Made by a program: the position numbers and the translations under genes
DNA from: Aspidapion aeneum
Lineage: Eukaryota; Arthropoda; Insecta; Coleoptera; Brentidae
Reading direction: 5' to 3'
Length of the DNA stretch: 64,000 nt
Assembly (NCBI GenBank): GCA_963576565.1
Contig: OY755039.1
Span: 71,089,886 to 71,153,885, forward strand
Part shown: in pieces, positions 32,788 to 43,699 of the stretch
Numbering within the stretch: the stretch's first letter is position 1
Layout of the letters: every line of letters begins with the position of its first letter
The notes under the pieces: generated by a model
The model's input: the letters and a program-made list of their open reading frames with translations, nothing else
The model's database searches: none
What the model was told of the DNA's origin: nothing

Positions 32788-33517
32788 CCATCATTCGTAT
32801 CCTTGTGATCGACGTTGGAGAGAGTGAAAACCAAACAGTTTTAACAAGTTCCCAACGAAAGCATCAAACCATCAGTATAATTGAGTATTTTCCGTCGGAG
32901 TAGTTGTTTCTGTTGGTTTCACTCAACCTGTATAGTTCTCTTATTAATACCAATAGGGATTCGAGGCATCTAGCAGAAAATAATGTTTTACCACCACACA
33001 GGGTAGCAGTTAAGTGCAGATTTTTTTTGCGCGACATGAAAGTATACAGACTACTTAACTTAATAATATATATAAGAAAAATATGATATTCCTACATTTT
33101 TTTTAAATCGTTCGTAAAAGTTTAGGATTTATTTTGAAAAATATGTTTTAATAAAAATGGTCGTTATACAAATATGGGAAATTATTACTAAAATATAAAA
33201 GTGTAGGAAAACAGCAAAAACTTACCTCTTTTATCTCCATTCATCATAAAAAATGTATTTGTAAAATATAAGTTTTAAAAAAATTACAAAGTTTAAAAAC
33301 GCTGCTGCCATATAATAATATTTCGCTGAACCTACCACTAAGTGAAGCCTTTTTGACAAGTTACGGCAATTCTTTTATTTTTTTGTTTTTGTTTTATGAC
33401 TCACCAAAGCCTACTCGTTTCAAATTAATGTCAAGAGTTGGGTAATAATAGGAATTTTTTTTTGGAGATATTCAATATTTTCAGTGACCCCTGGCCCTCT
33501 GTGCGCCGGAAGATAAT

Positions 33518-34413
33518 TTGAGCATTCGAATGATTTCCTATAAAAAATACACTTGCAGTAATTTAAATTCAATTTATCAGCAAGGTGATGATTGCGATTT
33601 TTCTTTAATCCTTGGGCATATACAGGGCAAGCCAAGAATTTTGTTAGAAAAATTGTTTTCTAATTTTAAAGGGGTTTTTTCAGATACCCCGGGAAAAACT
33701 CATCTTTATGAACATAAAATAGAACTTTTTGACAAAACCCCATTTAAACAGAGACAGTACCCGATACCGTTTACTCATCGGGAGGCTGTCAATAAGGAGA
33801 TTAAAAAATGATTTCATGGGGGGTAATTGAGTCGGCTTCCACGGCTTATATAAGCCCTCTAGTGACTGATGTCAAAAAGTATGGGAGTTTTCGTGTCTGT
33901 TTGGACCTAAGGGTTTTAAATAAGCGGTTAGTGCCCGATTTTGAATCTCCTCGGCCCATTTTGGAAATTTTAAAACTTTTGTCTAACGCCCCGTATAAAA
34001 CGTGCCTTGATCTATCCTCAGGATATTGGCAGATACCTCTTAGAGAGGCTGATAGGAAGTACTGTGGGTTTATGGTGGGCCAAAGGAGCTAGCAGTTCCG
34101 AGTCTTACCGTTTGACCTATCAACCGCGGTAGCTTCGTTTTTAAGGTACCCTTCTCAGATATTTAGCAATGAGTTCCAAAACTTCTTAATTCTTTATCTT
34201 AATGACCTTTTGATATTTTCTGGCACCTTTGAAATGCATTTAATCCATCTGGAGAGAGTTCTTAAGCGTCTAGAAAGCGCTGGGCTATCTTTAAAGTTGA
34301 AAAAATGCAAAATAATGCCCGAAAAGCTGCAATATTTAGGTTATTTACTGGGGCCAGATTTGTTAGAGCCCGATTCAGATAGGATAGAGACAATAAAGCA
34401 TTTTCCAACATAA
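33518..34413 (+). pseudogene. Gypsy reverse transcriptase, broken
   Basis: Blocks in order are KGVFSDTPGKTHLYEHKIEL, the QRQYPIPFTHREAV handle, SPLVTDVKKYGSFRVCLDLR, and TCLDLSSGYWQIPL. After stops near 34090 comes ILYLNDLLIFSG at about 34186-34221. The catalytic YxDD box reads YLND, losing the first aspartate. It ends in the thumb motif LQYLGYLLGP. A TDNRALSYIQT-like RNase H trace is near 34610. Confidence 0.8.
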
Positions 34414-35135
34414 AATACCTCCAATCATTTTTAGCCACTTGCAATTATGATTCCGCGATTGCTGAACATCTTTATCGATTGCTTAAAAAGGGGGTTAAGT
34501 AGAAATGGGGGACGGAACAAGAAAGAATCTTCCTTTCAAAGAGTTAGTTAGAGTTAGTTTCGCTTTAATGAAGTAGAGAACTATATTGTTGGGGCGACAT
34601 TTTTACGTTTTAACTGACAATAGAGCATTAAGTTACATTCAAACGTCGTTGCTTTAAGTTACTGTCTATTAATGTAACCCCGTATTTTCGAGATAAATTA
34701 AAAAAGATAGAAGAACTTCAGAAATCCGATAATAAATTATCAAATATAATAAACTCTCTAGAAATGGACGTAAATTCTAAATTAAAGGATAGGTATTTGG
34801 TTTTTGAAAATAAGCTCTTTGTAAGATGTTCGGATGAAGAGCCGTATTTACTTTGCTTACCTTCATCTTTAACCAGCGACTGCGTTCTTTGTTAGCATGA
34901 AAGTTTCGGCCATTTTGGCGTTTTTAAGACTTGGTCAGCAATAAAAAGAGACTTTTGGTGGCCAAATATGTTTAAAGAAATTTAAAAAAACGGTTAATCT
35001 TGTGCGCCCTGTCAAAAAACTAAAACATCGTTTTTACCAACCCCTCAATTAATTCCCATTATTCCAGATCGCGTCCATTAGATAATCTCACTGGATCTTT
35101 ATAGTCCTCTTCCTAGGTCCGTTGGGGGAGCAACC

Positions 35136-35645
35136 ATGCTTTGTGTCGTATTAGATTTATTTTCGAAACACCTTACTTTATACCCCTTAAAGCGAGCTAC
35201 CACCCGCGCAATTTTAAATCAATTAATTCTTGATTATTTTGTAAAGAATCCCAAGGTTGAAAAATTTTTAACAGATCACGGTACTCAGTTCTCTGCTAAA
35301 GCCTGGGGTACAACTCTAAGAAATTTAAACATTCAAACAGTTTTTAGCTCTATTAGGCATCCTCAATCTAATCCCGTTGAGGGATCTATGCGTGAATTAT
35401 CCCGGCTCTTTCGGACTTACTGTCACGAGAGACATACAAGGTGGGCGGTGGAAGTTCGTAATTTTGCAAGTTTTTTAAATTCGGTAACGCACGAATCCAC
35501 TGGTTTTAGCCCGATAGAGCTTCACCGTGGTTCATCTCCAGTGTCCTTAATAAGACACAAGGTTGTAAGTTTTCCCGATTTCGGCATGCCTGAATTATCC
35601 ATGGAACGAAAATTACTGTTGGCTAAAGAATGTATGCAGGGTTGA
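35136..35645 (+). pseudogene. Gypsy integrase core
   Basis: A 169-codon open frame holds the catalytic triad context: VVLDLFSKH, FLTDHGTQFSAKAW, and NPVEGSMRELSRLFR. This is the D-D35-E arrangement of retroelement integrases. The preceding zinc-binding part (34880-35010) is broken by stops. Confidence 0.85.
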
Positions 35646-35695
35646 GCAGAACGCCGGGGGATAAATAGACCAGGACGTCCTTTTCTGTAGGCGAT

Positions 35696-35905
35696 ATGGT
35701 TCTTCTTCGCGCAAACCCAGTATCTTCTAGTCTAACAAATAAAATAAAAAAGTTTTTGCTTTTATTTGAGGGCCCCTTTATCCTTAAAAAACAAATAAGT
35801 GACGTCACTTTTATTTTGGCCGATGCCAGTGACCCTAAAAAAGAACGAGAGATGTTTCATGTGTCTTATCTGAAACATTACTTGTTTCCAGAGCGCGTAA
35901 TGTGA
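35696..35905 (+). pseudogene. Gypsy integrase C-terminal (GPY/F-like) tail
   Basis: MVLLRANPVSSS, KKFLLLFEGPFILKK and REMFHVSYLKHYLFP match the C-terminal module that follows Gypsy integrase cores. It is offset by a frameshift near 35660 from the core. A purine tract, AAGGGGTGGAAAA, follows at 35925-35937. Confidence 0.75.
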
Positions 35906-35937
35906 CCCATTCTCACTTAAAATTAAGGGGTGGAAAA

Positions 35938-36375
35938 TGGTCAGGGTGGCGGATGTAACAAAAAAATCTACTCTTTTAGAGAATATATTAAAATTAAAAA
36001 GAAAACGATGTCTCGGCAGCATACTTGTTTTTTTATTAAGTCCGATAAGGATATAGATATTAATTTTGTTAGTTTCGGCCGTTCCTAGTAGGTAGAAGTG
36101 TGTGTCAAGGTTTAAGTTTTGAAATAATTTGGGTGCTTGTTCTTGGTGATCATTTTGTAATTATTATTCAAGGGATATACCTGTTTCAGGTAAGTTAAAA
36201 AAGCTACAATTTTCTTGTCGAAAATGTTAGTTTAGAGGGTTAAGTTGGGTTAAAGTTAATTCGCGGTTGTTTTGGTTTCAGGATTTGAATCGGTCACTCA
36301 CAACTCTCGATGTAGCCATTTTTTTTTAATAAAGAACACAAAAAATCCAACCTCACTTGTCTTTTTTGCTACAAT
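35938..36375 (+). repeat. probable 3' LTR of the Gypsy element
   Basis: Starts TGGTCAGGGTGGCGGATG right after the purine tract and contains AATAAA at 36329-36334. Without a 5' LTR the right end is only estimated. Confidence 0.5.
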
Positions 36376-36469
36376 GCAGTCTCATAAAAAACAAAAACAA
36401 AGTCAAACTGGCATACACTCACCTTCGGGAAATTGAAGCAAGTTTTAAGATGAAACACAAGTATTTTTG

Positions 36470-37120
36470 ATATTTTTTAAAAGGATTAAAAGATTCCTTT
36501 GACATTCTGGAGGAAATGATTTTGGATCAATGCTCGAATCTTATTCAGGGTCACAAAAATACCGGATGATTTTGCTGATTATTTTAAGTCTGTGTATGGT
36601 AATGACAGTGATTTATCATGTAATTTTAAAATATCAATGTCATTTTTGTGCAATAAAACAATTTCTTCAAATTATATTATTATAGTTATTTACCTAACAA
36701 GTGCGGAAAATAACGCTTTTCCGGGAGCGGAGTTCGGTCAAGCCGTCAAGGGTGGTAAAGAAATTAGATGGAATTGAAATGTAAACAAATATTGAAGCTG
36801 TCTTATTGATGCATTGCTAAGGTTTCTAAGTGGTAAAAGCAATTTACAGGCTTAAAGCAAATAAGGCAATAGGTGCCGATAGAATTCCATACATTTTAAA
36901 GGGTTGCAGTGAATATTTTAAATGTAGTTTAATTTAATTTTAAAAACCTTAGTTTTAAGATAAGTGGAAAACAAGTAAGATCATTGCCATTCACAAAACA
37001 GGAGCTAGAAATCAAAATCAAGAATTACCGACCCATCAGCATTGTATGTGCTGTATCAAAAATACTTGAGCTTATTATTTTTGAATGGATTTATCAGAGC
37101 CGTTTTCAAGCGAATAACTA
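36470..37120 (+). pseudogene. LINE reverse transcriptase N-terminal fragment, split by a GC-rich repeat
   Basis: The frame near 36550-36600 reads DDFADYFKSVYGNDSD, a common motif just before a Jockey/CR1-type RT. A GC-rich repeat copy (36684-36833) interrupts it. After it come LKANKAIGADRIPY, KWKTSKIIAIHKTGARNQN and a frame-shifted match to the NYRPIS box. Stops and shifts make it inactive. Confidence 0.65.
36684..36833 (+). repeat. GC-rich dispersed repeat copy inside a LINE fragment
   Basis: TAACAAGTGCGGAAA, GGAGCGGAGTTCGGTCAAGC and the tail GATGGAATTGAAATGTAA match the 25.4-26.1 kb cluster, with part of the middle missing. It separates two parts of one LINE RT, which shows it moved in as a unit. 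Confidence 0.7.
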
Positions 37121-37792
37121 GTAATTACCTCTGGTTATCCCTTGGTTGACATTAAAAATCAGCTGCTAAGGCCCTTAGCCTATTACCACAGAAACGCCGC
37201 TTGAATAGCTTTTTTTATAACCGGTTATTGTTTGTTGTTGCTTTTTGCGATTTTTTAAAGAAGTTTAGTTGGTTTTAGTTTAGATGAATAATAATCTTCT
37301 TGCCATTATTGAACTTAAGTTCTACTCGACCGACTCTGAAATACTGGCGTATTTGATTCGAAAAGGGCATAATTTGGGAAAAAAATAAGTATGATAAACT
37401 GTGGTTAGAGGACTACACTGTTTTTTTTTTATGATATTTCGTGTATCAGTCCACATTGGGTAAATTCGAGTAAGCCAAGGGTTGATGAAAATAAAATTTT
37501 GGCAAGACAATATAGAGGAGGCCATCACTTTGTACAATTTTCCTTCATAATTGAGGCACACATGATAATTTTCACTCATTTCAAAAATTCACAGAACATT
37601 TTTCCAAAAAAGAAACAAAACAAATGATTGTGAGGTTAGAAAACGCAATAACCTTCCTTAAAAGTGTGGTAATTACCGGTAATAAACGATGACGTCCAAA
37701 GGGCTCATTTATGACGTCACTCTTCAAGGAGTGGTATTTACCAAGGCCGCTTGAACGGCAGTGGTAAATACTAGTAATTACTAGTTATTCAC

Positions 37793-38007
37793 TTGAAAAC
37801 GATTCAGGTAAAAAATCAATGTCAACAAACTTGTAGTAAGGGAAGACCCCAAATGAGGTGGGAGGACGATTTGAAGAAACATGCGGGGACTAGATGGATG
37901 AACAGAGTGACAGACAGAGAAGAGTGGAAGATATTGGGGGAGGTCTATGTCCAAAGATGGATCGAAGAAAGCTAAATAGATAGATGGATAGAATAGATAG
38001 ATTACAT
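37793..38007 (+). mobile_element. LINE 3' end with GATA-like tail
   Basis: The last 60 codons read GRPQMRWEDDLKKHAGTRWM, then REEWKILGEVYVQRW and a stop. This is the typical last segment of endonuclease-type LINE polyproteins. A degenerate GATAGAT tail follows (37976-38007), as in RTE-like LINEs. Only the end is present. Confidence 0.65.
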
Positions 38008-38606
38008 TTTGTTCAATAATTTGTGTTATAACCAAAAACTTCGTAAGAGCTTTAGTTTCTCAGATATTTACAAAAACCTGTTTTTAAGGCTGATAACATA
38101 TCATGGCTTCACTTGAAGTGAGCTAATAGGCTAGCTAGGAAGGTATCAAATCTGTCATGGATACATTTATTTTAGAAAAATTTTACAAAATCACTGATTT
38201 TGTCTGGCTTTTTTATAGAAAATCTTTTACGCTGAACACATATGTAGAGTCACCCTAAAGAAACTATATAAAAACAAGATATTAAAGTATTTTTCATTCT
38301 CATTGTAGGTTTAGTTGTAGTTTTAGTCTTAACATCTTTCTGCCACTCTCTTTTTGTAACAGTAAGAAGTATTATAAAGTATATGGTTTCCTTTTGCTAT
38401 TAAAACTTAATAACGAAAAGTAGAAAAACATATGCTGCATAATTAGGGCTGTTCTTAAATTATGTAACACACTAAAAAAAATATCCTTATGTTACTTATA
38501 ATGAGATAAAGACAGATGGGTAGTTGTTTTTGTGTTACATAATTTCAGGAAAGGTCCTAACTGTAGACCAAAGGTGAGTTTAGACATGCAATAATTTAGT
38601 GGCGCC

Positions 38607-39266
38607 CAAATACGTTTTAGCATAAATACATGTTTAAAGAATCGAAAAGTGAAGCCCTCATAGCTGGCTTTGAAAACAATGGCAAATTTAAATTCGCGGA
38701 TTCGAATTTTCAAGTGCGCATGCGTGTGTTTTGTCATGTAGACACACAGCTGCTATGTGAGTGGAGCCATCTTGAAATTTTCACATGTTTTGTGTTTGTC
38801 ATGTAAAATTATGTTTTTTTTTCTGTGAAAAATGGGAAATATTTCATGTAAAATGTGGGGTTTGTGGAAAAATGTCCAGAAGAAGTAAAGGAGTGCCATT
38901 CCATAGGTAACTACATGTATTTTTCTTTATAATTTGTTAATAAAGTTAAGAGTGGTTTATAGATGCCATTAAACAGTCTTCATGGTGTCCATAATAAATC
39001 TGCACAATTACTTTAAGAAAAACTTCAAAATTAATCTACAATTTGAAAAATTTTCAACCAATCAACTAGTAAATATTTGATAAATGTCAAATAATGTAGT
39101 GATGTAACAAAGTATGTTCCAAAACCACCAAAACTGACGTGTTTGCAGTAACAGATATCCTGTCTAGCCAAAAAAGGAACACTAAGAATTAAATAGGGGT
39201 TCTGGCTTCAAGCATCACATGTGAGAATGCATGGGTATGCCCCATATTTATGCTCTAACGTATTTG
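38607..39266. mobile_element. hAT-like MITE, single full copy
   Basis: Ends CAAATACGTTTTAGCATAAA and the inverse of CAAATACGTTAGAGCATAAA. The 8-bp flanks GTGGCGCC and GTGGTGCT agree at six positions, both differences being C/T. It is the same family as 27893-29117, in the opposite orientation. No coding capacity. Confidence 0.75.
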
Positions 39267-39611
39267 GTGGTGCTAATAAAAATTGGCACATTACTAGCAA
39301 GTGTAAACATAAACTTGCATACAATTATGGGCGAGTTCATAAAGTCATTGATAAGCCCATCAATCACAACACTCAAGTTCTTAAATAAATAAATGCAATT
39401 TCTTGAAATCCATTGGGTTTGTAAATTATCTGATTAATTCCACCAAGTCACAAATTGATGGATAAATGTCAGTTACTTCAAAATCAGCTGGTTTTTGTTT
39501 TTTTTTTGTTAGGCTAAGTGATTTTTAAATTTTTTTTGTTGTTCTTTTTGTTAAATGCTCCACATGTAGTTGCAATGGACATCTTGGAAGATATTGATAG
39601 TTACTCAAAAC

Positions 39612-40165
39612 CGAGGGGTGAACAGCTCTCACAATCGGTGTACACATTTCTCACAATCTTTCACAATCTTTACACAATCCCTCCCAATCACTCACAATCT
39701 TACCACAATCCTTCACAATCCCTCACAATCTTACCACAATCCTTCACAATCCCTCACAATCTTACCACAATCCTTCACAATCCCTCACAATCTTTACACA
39801 ATCCATCCCAATCACTCACAATCTTTCACAATCCTTCATCCCACAATCTCTACACAGTCTGTCCCAATCACTCACAATCTGTCACAATCTTACCACAACC
39901 CCTTACAATCTTACCACATTCCTTCACCATTCCTCGCAAAGGAAACTATAGACATGATGACCTTTTTTTTGGGTCACAAGAATTTTTGATGGGCTGTCTC
40001 CCTCCTGCCCCTTCAGGCATGTTACACCGCTGCACAGTCCTCCACAATCCCTCACAATCTTTAACAATCTTACCACAATCCCTCACAATCTTTACACAAT
40101 CTTAGCAAAAGATTGTGGATTTTCACAATCAGTGTACACATTTTGGGTTAGCTGTTCACCCCTCG
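39612..40165. mobile_element. MITE filled with an ACAATC minisatellite
   Basis: Ends CGAGGGGTGAACAGCT and AGCTGTTCACCCCTCG are perfect inverted repeats. The 8-bp target duplication CTCAAAAC is perfect (39604-39611 and 40166-40173). The interior is mostly variants of CCCTCACAATCTTAC and TTCACAATC (39641-39945 and 40035-40110), around 70 bp of unique sequence. hAT or another 8-bp-duplicating superfamily is likely. The long open frames here come from the repeat. Confidence 0.88.
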
Positions 40166-40173
40166 CTCAAAAC

Positions 40174-41100
40174 TCAGATGATGAAGTTCTGGCGTTCATT
40201 TTGGTATCACCAAACCCCAGCATGCCAAGATTGAAGGTTACATTGAAAATATTGTTTTCATGTGGTTGTGCAGATTCTTTTAGAAAAAAGTGTGGTTAAG
40301 AAATCTGATTCTTTTTTATTTTTTGATGGTCATGGGACTCCAAACAAAAATGACAGATGAACATCATATGTCAAAAAACTGATGTAATCAGTGAGCAAAA
40401 TTATAGCAATTTTGGCTTTACTGCTGTGATGTCACTCACAGGTAGAGTGGTAATGTCATGTAACTAAATATTGTTTCATATCATCATTTATTTAAAAATT
40501 TTTGGTGCAATGGAGTATATAGATCTCAATATAGATGTAAATTTTCTAGATGTAAAACATGGAAAACAAACACTGAAATTAGGAACAAATTAATCAGATC
40601 TAAAAAATGGAGTTATGTCTTTATTGTTTTGGTGTGAATCATCAAAAGAGATGGAGCAATTCAGAGCACCCGCTTGGAGATTTGCTGGCAATAGTTGAGC
40701 ATGCATATCTTTTGTAGAGCACTGCTTGTTTTTAAGATGAATGCATGCGTCTGTTTCAGAGCAATTTTCGACTTTACTTACTTTACAAACTCGCCCTATA
40801 TACTATCCTGCCACTGCATATCTAAACTTACCTTTAATCAATGACCCCTGACTAAAAAACAAAATCTTACTGTGTGGAGATAATATTTCTTGAATTAAAC
40901 ATTTTATAGTATTTTACTCAATATCTACTATCACAAGATTAGGTTAAAATAATTGAGGAGGAAATGCTATGAAAAACAAAAACTTTTCACTTATATAACA
41001 CAACCTCACTTTTCCAGCTGATGATCATAGACCCTTAATAAGAATGGACTGAGCACGTCGCATAAGTAAGTAAGAGATTCTAGAGTGAGATGGGGCTAGT
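40174..41100. other. no recognised gene
   Basis: Somewhat less AT-rich than the surroundings. I see no exon, RNA or terminal repeat that I can support. Confidence 0.4.
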
Positions 41101-41412
41101 GAAGACAAAACCAAGCTGCGTTCGGTTTTTGCATCTCAGTTTTACTAATCTTATTTAACCTAATCTGTGCATCTCAGACGCGATGGATTGTTGGTGATGT
41201 GATTACAGATTAGTCTGAGCAAATTGGAATTAACGAACGATCCGGATCAAATCGATCACATTTTTGAACCAAAAATATTATGTACATATTAAGCTCATCA
41301 CACACAAAAATGCATAAGAGCATAGCATGACACATAGTGGTGCAAAGCCAATCAGCGATCGAATAGCAGCGGCCATATTGGATATGCGTAAGAAAAGTCC
41401 ATAAGGTTGAAC

Positions 41413-42023
41413 CAAGGCCAACACAAAAATAGAGGCCACGACCCTGAAAAAATCAGCTGTTCTCCCGGGGCTGAATTTTACATTGGGTCTTATGGGAGGT
41501 CATAAGTTTTGTTATGATATTTTCAAAATGGCACTACAGATTTCCGCAAAATTTCAGTGAAATATTCTCAGACACCATCCCGATATTTCACCAAAGATTT
41601 GTAAGGAAGCAACATGATTAAAAGGTTAAAATCTTCAAGATTTAGCATTCCTTATTTTGAATTCAAATTACCCGCCATGTACCACATGCCAACTGTTATA
41701 TTTGACATGTATTTGACTTTGTGATATGTGATTGTCACATTCGCTTCTGCTTTAAACTTAATTTTTGTGTGAGCTAATGAAGCGGCTATGAAAAATTAGG
41801 GCTTACTATACATTTTAAAAAAAATGTTCTGCCAGAATAAAGTAAAAACAATCTCAAAAACGGCTTTATTTAAAAAAAAATCAAATATCCATGAACCGTC
41901 ATTCCAACTTCAATATTTTAAAGACAATCAGCTGTGTCGTAACGTGACCATCAAAAAAAAATCAGCCCCGGATGTGACGTCAACAAAGTGGAGGATCGTG
42001 GCCCGTCCATTTTGATAGCCCTG
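41413..42023. mobile_element. hAT-like MITE, tandem copy 1
   Basis: Begins CAAGGCCAACACAAAAAT and ends TTTTGATAGCCCTG, with subterminal GGCCACGACCCT and its inverted partner AGGATCGTGGCC. The left flank is GTTGAAC (41406-41412). 611 bp and non-coding. Confidence 0.7.
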
Positions 42024-42030
42024 AATGAAC

Positions 42031-42642
42031 CAACGCCAACACAAAAATAGAGGCCACGACCCTGAAAAAATCAGCTGTTCTCCCGGGGCTGAATTTTACA
42101 TTGGGTCTTATGGGAGGTCATAAGTTTTGTTATGATATTTTCAAAATGGCACTACAGATTTCCGCAAAATTTCTGTGAAATATTCTCAGACACTTTCCCG
42201 ATATTCCACCAAAGGTTTGTAAGGAAGCAACTTGATTAAAAGGTTAAAATCTTCAAGATTTAGCATTTCTTATGTTGAATTCAAATTACCCGCCATGTAC
42301 CACATGCCAACTGTTATATTTGACATGTATGTGACTTTGTCATCTGTGATTGTCACATTCCCTTCTGCATTAAACTTAATATTTGTGTGAGCTAATAAAG
42401 CGGCTCTGAAAAATTAAAGATTACTATAGATTTAAAGAAAATTGTTCTAAAAGAATATAGTAAAAGCAACCTCAAAACCGGCTTTATTTAAAAAAAAAAA
42501 CGAATATTCATGAACCGTCATTCCAACTTCAATATTTTAATGACAATCAGCTGTGTCGTAACGTGGCCATCAAAAAAAAATCAGCCCCGGATGTGACGTC
42601 AACAAAGTGGAGGATCGTGGCCCGTCCGTTTTGATAGCCCTG
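42031..42642. mobile_element. hAT-like MITE, tandem copy 2
   Basis: 612 bp, very similar to copy 1 throughout (for example TCAGCTGTTCTCCCGGGGCT). The right flank is GTTGAAC (42643-42649), equal to the left flank of copy 1. The 7-bp junction between copies is AATGAAC. Confidence 0.7.
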
Positions 42643-43699
42643 GTTGAACTTCTATGCGCCATGCTATGCGCTATGCATTTTTGTGTGTGATCGGCTTTAG
42701 CTTGTCTAACGAACTGACACGATCAGCTGTTTTTCGATCCAAGATGGTTGCCATAGGACAAACAAAGCATTTTTTCGTAAGCCGCAATATTAACAAAAAC
42801 GTAATTTAAAAAAAAAAGTGAAACGATTTAATTTACAACAAAGATGCTGTTTTAAGTATTGACCCTTTGTACACATGGAAAAAAATGCGTTTTTCTTAAA
42901 AAAATCAATTAAAGCCAGTAAATCTCAAATAACAGGGACCATGTTTTGTTCAAAAAGTCAGGTTATGTTTTTATTTACTTTTGTTTTTTTTTTACTTTTT
43001 TCAGTTTTTTACTCAAGCTGCGCTCGGTATTTACGTCGGATTAATCTTTTTGATCGAAATCGTTCGTTATTTCCATCTAGATCTAGGGGAGGTAAATCAA
43101 ATCAAATCAAACTAAGCTTTATTGTCAGAAATTTGAGGAAAAACTTATTGACAAAGCAATTAACATCTTAACCTAGTAAGAATACCTATTAATGGTCACA
43201 TAAATTAAAAATTTGACTAGCTAAAAATTAATGCTAATTAATGTTAATGATAGTTGTCAGTGGAAAATTGTTAGTAGATCTGAATCGTTCGGTAATTCTG
43301 CCCAGACTAGTCGGACGTAAATCTGGGGGCTCCGTACATTTTGATCGACGAAACAGATTAATATGAGATTGTGACGTATGTTGTGTATTTGTTTTGTTTA
43401 CAAAAATAATTTTTTTATGTAAAAAGGGTAAAATCGAATTATTTGATGTTAAAGACAACAAATTATATAAATTTCCGACATCACAGGAAAATTTTGTCAA
43501 AATTATAGCTGGGCGTAAGTTGCAAAATGTACATAATATTTTTGGTTATATTTAAGGTTATAACCATTTATAAAAATTAAATCGATTTGATCTGGATCGT
43601 TCGTTAATTCTGATTTGCTCAGACTAATCTGTAATCACGTGACCAAAAATCCGTCACGTCTGAGATGCAAATACCGAACGCAGCTACAGTTTGAATCAT

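Larger units (their letters stand above)
31158..32800 (-). mobile_element. 5'-truncated LINE interrupted by a solo LTR
   Basis: The minus strand carries the C-terminal third of a non-LTR reverse transcriptase polyprotein, then a 3' end marked by a TTAC-type simple tail near 31158-31175. It is cut at about 32800 on the 5' side and split at 31882-32287 by a solo LTR. Confidence 0.75.
33430..36375 (+). mobile_element. Ty3/Gypsy retrotransposon, 5'-truncated
   Basis: The order is reverse transcriptase, degraded RNase H, integrase with a C-terminal GPY/F-like tail, purine tract, and a probable LTR. Gag, protease and the 5' LTR are absent. Several stops and frameshifts make it inactive. The left limit is approximate. 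Confidence 0.8.
41114..43690. mobile_element. nested inverted-repeat complex (CTGCGTTCGGT ends)
   Basis: AGCTGCGTTCGGT...TTGCATCTCAG at 41114 is inverted at 43660-43689. ACAGATTAGTCTGAGCAAAT, and AATTAACGAACGATC (about 41205-41245), are likewise inverted near 43585-43640. Within it a second pair (CACACACAAAAATGCAT at about 41300, inverted near 42680) brackets a tandem hAT pair. A related end (CTGCGCTCGGTATTTACGTC) is at 43018. Confidence 0.55.

Noticed and set aside
39518..40105. 195- and 139-codon frames rich in HNPSQS
   Set aside because: They are produced by the ACAATC minisatellite inside a MITE and cross its borders.
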